Part shown: in pieces, positions 5,860 through 9,761 of the stretch
How the letters are laid out: every line of letters begins with the position of its first letter
How positions within the stretch are numbered: position 1 is the stretch's first letter
Source of the DNA: an uncultured Verrucomicrobiota bacterium
GTDB taxonomy: Bacteria; Verrucomicrobiota; Verrucomicrobiia; Limisphaerales; UBA9464
Assembly: GCA_903864375.1 (NCBI GenBank)
Contig: CAIPFS010000124.1
Location: 1 to 9,761, forward strand
Reading direction: 5' to 3'
DNA length: 9,761 nucleotides
The notes under the pieces: generated by a model
Told to the model about the DNA's origin: nothing
Seen by the model: the letters and a program-made list of their open reading frames with translations, nothing else
The model's database searches: none
Program-made: the position numbers and the translations under genes

Positions 5860-6567
5860 TCATCTCCCGGTTTCGAGCCGTGCCCGGCGCCACAACACGC
5901 AACCTACAAGGATCGCCACAATGGAGGCCAGGGTGACTGGCCCGGTCCATTCGAAGGGCGGGCGACGTTGGATTCGCCGCGACGTTCGCCGATACGAAAT
6001 CCTGCATTCACTTTGGTTGGTGCTGCGGAGCTGCTGACCAATTTGGATTTCCGGTGAATCCGGGACCACGGCATTGACCAGGTAAACGCTGATTGCGGGC
6101 AGATGGTGATTTTCGAAGGACAGTTGCTGATTGGGATAACCGGCCTCCTCCAACGGAGCCTTCAGCTCCAGATGGATGGAGCCGGTACCGTCACGCAGTT
6201 CCGGGAGGATTGGAAATTGGTGACCCTGAAGCTGCAGTTTGATGGGCTGCCCGTCGATCCGGAGTTGTAGGTCTGACCGGACCTGCTCGGCGTAGGCAGC
6301 GGCTTCCTCCCGCGAGAGTTCGCCATCGTGATTGCTATCCAGGAGGGGACCGAACGTGGCAAAGGTTTCAACGCCAGGCGTCAGACTGATGTCGAGTCGG
6401 ACGAACCCCGGTTCAATGTCGATCAGCGTCGCCTGAAGATACTCATCCGTCCGATGGGCTTCTGCCGGGGGTATCCCCATCGCCACACCAAGAGCCGCCG
6501 CCACCCCTAACGGCGATCGGGCCCACCCTCGCTTAAAACAGGTGAGGCCGTTCCCCCTGTCACTCAT
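5860..6567 (-). CDS. Membrane-anchored secreted protein with an EF-hand
   Basis: A 235-residue protein with a twin-positive N-terminus and hydrophobic stretch (GVAAALGVAMGIPPAEA, about 21-37) read as a signal peptide, cleaved before HRTDEYLQA. A single EF-hand calcium loop follows, DSNHDGELSREE (77-88), with D1, N3, D5, S9 and E12 in canonical places. A beta-rich extracytoplasmic domain comes next, then a C-terminal membrane helix (about 210-226) ending in RRAR, which leaves a short cytoplasmic tail. The AH-x-x-DEYLQATL...LTPGV pattern is, to my recollection, found in uncharacterised acidobacterial and verrucomicrobial proteins, some fused to or near HupE/UreJ-like metal carriers; this is not certain. 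The ATG at 6567 is preferred to that at 6597: it overlaps the photolyase stop as ATGA, the classic arrangement for translational coupling, and places the signal peptide sensibly. Function unknown. Confidence 0.75.
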   Translation of the reverse strand: MSDRGNGLTCFKRGWARSPLGVAAALGVAMGIPPAEAHRTDEYLQATLIDIEPGFVRLDISLTPGVETFATFGPLLDSNHDGELSREEAAAYAEQVRSDLQLRIDGQPIKLQLQGHQFPILPELRDGTGSIHLELKAPLEEAGYPNQQLSFENHHLPAISVYLVNAVVPDSPEIQIGQQLRSTNQSECRISYRRTSRRIQRRPPFEWTGPVTLASIVAILVGCVLWRRARLETGR

Positions 6568-7970
6568 TGCCGGACGGCTTTGAACATCGCCAGGCATTTT
6601 CCGCGCTGGACCGCGTGATCGACGATGGGAGACGGATACCGGGTGCGGGAAAGCAGCAGGGGATTATCCCCGGGACATTGAATCAGATCGGCCGGAACAT
6701 CGCGCAATTCCGGAATCCATCGGCGAATGAACGCCCCCTCTGGGTCAAATTTGGCCCCTTGTGAGGCCGGATTAAAAATCCGGAAATAGGGGGCGGCATC
6801 CGTTCCCGTGCCAGCGCTCCACTGCCATCCGCCGGAATTGGCGGCAAGGTCTCCATCCAGGAGGTGTTCGAAAAAGTATCGTTCGCCCTGCTGCCAGGAG
6901 ATCATCAGGTCCTTGGTGAGAAACATGGCGACAATCATCCGAAGCCGGTTGTGCATGAATCCGGTGGCATTCAGGCAGCGCATGGCGGCATCGACAATGG
7001 GATAGCCGGTCCGACCCGCACACCAGGCAGCGAAATGCTCTTTTGTTCCCGACCATTGGATCTGGTCGTATTCCGGGCGAAAACAGGACCCGGCCACATG
7101 GGGGAAATTGGCGAGCACCTGCATGTAGAAATCCCGCCAGATCAGCTCGTTCTCCCAAATCCGGCAGCCGTTTTCTCCTTGGGCACCTCCGCCCGCCCGG
7201 GCGGTTTCCAGTCGTGTCAGTGCCGTCCGGATGCCCAGGGTTCCCACGCGGAAATGGGGTGAGAGCTGGGAGGTTCCACCCTCAACAGCCGGGAAATCAC
7301 GCCCGACGTCGTACCGAAAAACCCCGGATGCCAGAAAAGTCTTGAGGGATTCCAGAGCGGCATGCTCTCCGGCCGGCGGGTAGTGGGCGGCGGCGGCAGG
7401 TGCGGTGGGAGTCAGGGAGGACAGCGGGACCGACGTCAAACCGTCCGGCATCGCGGATTTTGCAGCTCCCAATTTGGGGCAGGGCGCCTGGCGGGCCCGG
7501 GCCCGCCTGGCGCGGGCGTAGGGGGTGTAGATGGTGTAGGGATTGCCGGTACCGGTGAGAACCTCCCGACTTTCCCAAATCACCAAATCCTTGAACGACT
7601 CCAGGCGCCGCCCATCGGCGGCCAGGGCCTCGGCCACCCGTTGCTCCCGGGCGACCGTCGCCGGCTCGTAGTCGCGATTGGTCAACACCGCAGAGGCCCC
7701 GCACTCGCGTGCCAGACGGACCAGTTCCACCTCAGGATTGCCCTGTCGGATGATCAACCGATGTCCCAGCAGCTGGAGATTCTTTTCAAGTGCTGCCAGC
7801 GAGCCTGACAGGAAGGTTCGGACCGCCGGCCCCATGTGGGGCCACCCCAGGTGGGTATCATCCCAAATAAAGACGGGAACCAGGGTCTGGCTGCGGGAAT
7901 AGGCCGCGTGCAGGGCGGCATTGTCCAGGACGCGCAGATCGCGCCAAAACCAGTGGATGATGGGCGCCAT
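6564..7970 (-). CDS. phrB: Deoxyribodipyrimidine photolyase (class I CPD photolyase)
   Basis: A 468-residue cytoplasmic flavoprotein, the length of class I photolyases, which use light to split cyclobutane pyrimidine dimers in DNA. The N-terminal Rossmann-like antenna domain (HWFWRDLRVLDNAAL, about 6-20; VFIWDD) is followed by a variable linker and the helical FAD-binding domain. E. coli PhrB landmarks are all present: NELIW with E275 and W278 (lesion contact), the electron-transfer triad W306, W359 and W382, the GRTGYPIVDAAMR and MHNRLRM segments, and N378 in DGDLAAN, the asparagine facing FAD N5 in photolyases; plants' cryptochromes have Asp there. APYFRIFNP and the C-terminal YP-PIVDH complete the match. 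It is therefore called an active DNA repair enzyme, not a cryptochrome. The antenna cofactor cannot be fixed. ATG 7970 gives the family's normal N-terminus; no Shine-Dalgarno is seen. It overlaps the EF-hand gene by 4 bp. Confidence 0.95.
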   Translation of the reverse strand: MAPIIHWFWRDLRVLDNAALHAAYSRSQTLVPVFIWDDTHLGWPHMGPAVRTFLSGSLAALEKNLQLLGHRLIIRQGNPEVELVRLARECGASAVLTNRDYEPATVAREQRVAEALAADGRRLESFKDLVIWESREVLTGTGNPYTIYTPYARARRARARQAPCPKLGAAKSAMPDGLTSVPLSSLTPTAPAAAAHYPPAGEHAALESLKTFLASGVFRYDVGRDFPAVEGGTSQLSPHFRVGTLGIRTALTRLETARAGGGAQGENGCRIWENELIWRDFYMQVLANFPHVAGSCFRPEYDQIQWSGTKEHFAAWCAGRTGYPIVDAAMRCLNATGFMHNRLRMIVAMFLTKDLMISWQQGERYFFEHLLDGDLAANSGGWQWSAGTGTDAAPYFRIFNPASQGAKFDPEGAFIRRWIPELRDVPADLIQCPGDNPLLLSRTRYPSPIVDHAVQRGKCLAMFKAVRQ

Positions 7971-7983
7971 GCGGGAGCGAGCG

Positions 7984-8011
7984 CCGGGGGGTGGCCCATG
8001 CCACCCCCCGG
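7984..8011. repeat. Perfect GC-rich hairpin between dehydrogenase and photolyase genes
   Basis: CCGGGGGGTGGC (7984-7995) and GCCACCCCCCGG (8000-8011) are exact reverse complements around a 4-nt loop (CCAT), filling most of the 48-bp gap. It begins 7 bp after the dehydrogenase stop codon in the direction of transcription. Such a stem should stall polymerase or protect the upstream mRNA 3' end, but without a T-run it is not a standard intrinsic terminator; it lies ~14 bp before the photolyase ATG. Confidence 0.75.
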
Positions 8012-8018
8012 AACGTGG

Positions 8019-9536
8019 CTAGTTGGTGGCGCTGGGAACCGCGCCCGAATACTCGACGCGCACAATACGGGCGTCCTTGTTGGAATCCCAGGTGGTGCCG
8101 TATTCGGTCACGTAAAGGCAGCCGTCGGGACCGAGTTCAATATCCATGGGACGGATGAAGCCTTCCTTGGGCATGAAGCGTTCCATGTGCTCGATGTTAT
8201 CGTTCTTGTCCAATTTGGCGGCGATGATCCAGTTCCGGCTCCATTCGTAGATGAAGAGGGTGTGATCAAATTCCTTGGGGAGCTTGGTGGCCGACTTCAG
8301 GTTGGGGTCGAAGTAATAGACAGGACCGCCCATTGCCGTACGACCGCCCGAACCGAGGATGGGCCATTTGGAGGAAGGCCCGGAGGTGTAGTACAGCATG
8401 GCCGGTTGGGCCGGCGGCAGCGTATGGGTACCGGTGTTGTTCGGTGAATCATTCACCGGATGTTCAGGGTCCCAAAGAGGGCCGGAATTGGTCCTGGCAA
8501 AGTCCCAGTGGTGATACGGCTTGTTATTGCCAATGAAATAGGGCCAGCCGAAGTAGCCAGCCTTGCGTGCCTGGTTGAATTCGTCGTAGCCCGCCGGCCC
8601 ACGGTCTTCTTTCGGGCTTCCGGCGTCAGGTCCGACTTCACCCCAGTAGAGGTAGCCGGTCTTTTGATCGACAGAGATGCGGAAGGGATTTCGATTGCCC
8701 ATGACATAAATTTCCGGACGCGTTCCGGGCGTGTTGGGCGGGAAGAGGTTGTCCTTGGGAATGGTGTATCCACCGTCGGCCTTGGGGGTGATACGCAGAA
8801 TTTTTCCGGTGAGGGCGTTGGCGTTGGCGGCGGAACGCTGGGCATCCCAGGGATAACGTTCCGGACGTTCATCACTCGGGGAATATCCGTCGGACTCAAA
8901 CGGATTGGTGTTGTCGCCGACGGAGATGAAGAGATTGCCCTTGGCGTCGAAGGTCAGTGACCCGCCAACGTGGCAGCAGGTGACGCGCTGTTCCTCGATG
9001 TCGATGACCTTCGATTCACTGGCCAGATCCAGTTGATCGCCCTTCAATGTAAACCGGGAGACGCGGATGTAACCATACTTGCGCCCCTGTGGATCGGTCT
9101 GGGTTTCAGGGAGGGAGTGGTTGAGATATATCCAGCCATTCTTGCTGAAGTGGGGGTCGAGGGTGATGCCGAGCAATCCGTCTTCGAAGCCACCGGCCCG
9201 ATTAAAAAAGACCGGAATCTTGCCAATGACGGTCGTTTTGCGGGTATCCGGCTTGTACATTTTGACCAGGCCTGCCCCTTCGACGTAGAAGACCCGTCCG
9301 TCGGGGGCGATGGCCATTTCCATGGGGCGGTCCACCGCTTCAGAGCCCAGGCCTTCGGGGGCACCGAGGCCATCCAGGACCACCTTCCGAAAGCCGGATT
9401 CCGGAGGGAAGATGCTGGGGGTATTACTGGAGGTCGTATGGGTGCCAGGGGCACCGGTGGTGGGGGACTGTCCGTTCTGCGCTTGCAACGCCACGGCACA
9501 GCCCAACCCAAGGAGGGCGGTAGCTAGGAACTTCAT
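8019..9536 (-). CDS. Secreted glucose/sorbosone dehydrogenase-like beta-propeller protein
   Basis: A 505-residue protein with an N-terminal signal peptide (MKFLATALLGLGCAVALQA, probably cleaved before QNG), a short Thr/Ser/Pro linker and a six-bladed propeller of the soluble PQQ sugar dehydrogenase type (GSDH family). Visible marks: MEMAIAPDGRVFYVEGAG (72-89), GLLGITLDPHF (120-130), RVTCCHVGGSLTFDAKGNLFISVGDN (184-209) with His189 at the position of the family's catalytic/PQQ-facing histidine, then NPFRISVD, YLYWGEVGPD, GWPYFIGNN and MDIELGPDGCLYVTEYG. The family oxidises sugars at C1 in the periplasm with PQQ. This branch, with a double Cys before the His, is often fused to cytochrome c or carbohydrate-binding domains; here the protein ends with the propeller. 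The substrate is unknown and PQQ use is inferred. ATG 9536 is chosen over TTG 9575 because the signal peptide begins there. No lipobox: the Cys at 13 lacks the right neighbours. Confidence 0.88.
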   Translation of the reverse strand: MKFLATALLGLGCAVALQAQNGQSPTTGAPGTHTTSSNTPSIFPPESGFRKVVLDGLGAPEGLGSEAVDRPMEMAIAPDGRVFYVEGAGLVKMYKPDTRKTTVIGKIPVFFNRAGGFEDGLLGITLDPHFSKNGWIYLNHSLPETQTDPQGRKYGYIRVSRFTLKGDQLDLASESKVIDIEEQRVTCCHVGGSLTFDAKGNLFISVGDNTNPFESDGYSPSDERPERYPWDAQRSAANANALTGKILRITPKADGGYTIPKDNLFPPNTPGTRPEIYVMGNRNPFRISVDQKTGYLYWGEVGPDAGSPKEDRGPAGYDEFNQARKAGYFGWPYFIGNNKPYHHWDFARTNSGPLWDPEHPVNDSPNNTGTHTLPPAQPAMLYYTSGPSSKWPILGSGGRTAMGGPVYYFDPNLKSATKLPKEFDHTLFIYEWSRNWIIAAKLDKNDNIEHMERFMPKEGFIRPMDIELGPDGCLYVTEYGTTWDSNKDARIVRVEYSGAVPSATN

Positions 9537-9565
9537 GTGGTGGAGAACGACTACACGACCGGCCA

Positions 9566-9626
9566 GTTTAATCAACCGAAGTTTCCATCGAACACCGTTG
9601 ACACCTGCCGTTCATCTGATTAAATG
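9566..9626. promoter_or_regulatory. Divergent promoter region for rplU and the dehydrogenase
   Basis: For rplU, TTGACA (9598-9603) is followed after 17 bp by TAAATG (9621-9626); the -35 is consensus, the -10 moderate. A perfect 8-bp inverted pair, TTTAATCA (9567-9574) and TGATTAAA (9617-9624), puts a mirror copy of this -10-like element toward the dehydrogenase gene, where the minus strand reads TTAAAC (9571-9566) as a possible -10 with only a weak -35 (TGTTCG). Strong evidence for the rplU side; the other side is tentative. Confidence 0.55.
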
Positions 9627-9636
9627 ACCGCCCCTT

Positions 9637-9659
9637 GGTTGGGTGAGAGGTCACCAGCC
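9637..9659 (+). promoter_or_regulatory. Hairpin in the rplU mRNA leader
   Basis: GGTTGG (9637-9642) and TGA (9644-9646) pair with TCACCAGCC (9651-9659), with one bulged G and one wobble, closing a GAGG loop. The purine-rich GAGAGG is partly in the loop, 22 bp upstream of the rplU ATG and so too far to be a normal Shine-Dalgarno. Ribosomal protein leaders often carry autoregulatory structures, and L21 leaders are described in other phyla; whether this one is such is unproved. Confidence 0.4.
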
Positions 9660-9671
9660 AGACCCCACATT

Positions 9672-9761
9672 ATGTACGCTGTATTGGAAACCGGCGGGAA
9701 ACAGTATCGTGTTTCGACCGGAGAAAAATTGGAAGTTGAACTGCTCCCCGTGGAAGCCGGT
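9672..9761 (+). CDS. rplU: 50S ribosomal protein L21, N-terminal part
   Basis: The last 90 bases encode 30 residues open to the right edge, starting MYAVLETGGKQYRVSTGEKL. This matches the highly conserved N-terminus of bacterial L21 (MYAVIxTGGKQYxVxxGxxLxVExL), a ~100-residue protein that binds 23S rRNA in the large ribosomal subunit. The ATG at 9672 is the canonical family start. In most bacteria rpmA (L27) follows, which cannot be checked here. No good Shine-Dalgarno lies in the usual place; a hairpin leader and a consensus-like promoter precede it. Confidence 0.95.
   Translation, partial: MYAVLETGGKQYRVSTGEKLEVELLPVEAG

Noticed and set aside
7836..8447. 203-codon open frame on the + strand
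   Set aside because: It spans two opposite-strand genes and the hairpin between them, so it is a shadow.
8970..9527. 185-codon open frame on the + strand opposite the dehydrogenase
   Set aside because: Antisense shadow of a strongly conserved enzyme; no independent coding evidence.

Overview
The window is high-GC bacterial chromosome, most plausibly from a member of the Verrucomicrobiota or a PVC relative. That placement is an inference. It rests on the mix of a short-leader pseudopilin with an FTLIELL N-terminus, a nucleoside:H+ symporter-like MFS carrier, a secreted glucose/sorbosone dehydrogenase of the kind with a CCH-GG motif, and non-coding spacers full of GC-rich hairpin repeats. No ribosomal RNA or taxonomic marker is complete; the best one, ribosomal protein L21, is cut after 30 codons. 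I see no phage, transposase, CRISPR or defence module, and most of the window reads as ordinary metabolism and housekeeping.

Left part (1-2120). A leftward GntR/YtrA-type regulator runs off the left edge; an operator-like dyad lies just upstream of its start. A ~390-bp spacer (255-644) holds a nested inverted repeat. Next is a leftward 12-TM MFS transporter of the nucleoside:H+ symporter type. A ~155-bp divergent promoter region separates it from a rightward set of genes.

Centre (2120-5328). Four rightward genes probably form one operon: a YtrA-like GntR repressor, an ABC ATPase, a type IV pseudopilin-like protein starting at a TTG with a strong Shine-Dalgarno, and a seven-helix membrane protein that is probably the ABC-2 permease partner of the ATPase. 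A likely sigma70-type promoter with CAAAC/GTTTG half-sites sits ahead of the regulator and suggests autoregulation. The pseudopilin lying between ATPase and permease is the least expected point of the layout.

Convergent spacer (5329-5859). About 530 bp without a convincing gene, but with at least six inverted repeats, including one with 20-nt arms and two related GTGGAC...GTCCGC hairpins. It looks like an accumulation of dispersed repeat units between two convergent transcription units.

Right part (5860-9761). Three leftward genes: a secreted sorbosone/glucose dehydrogenase-like protein, a class I CPD photolyase with the complete tryptophan electron-transfer triad, and a membrane-anchored EF-hand protein whose ATG overlaps the photolyase stop. 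A perfect 12-bp-stem hairpin separates the dehydrogenase from the photolyase. Divergent from the dehydrogenase, at the right edge, is the start of rplU, with a promoter and a leader hairpin.
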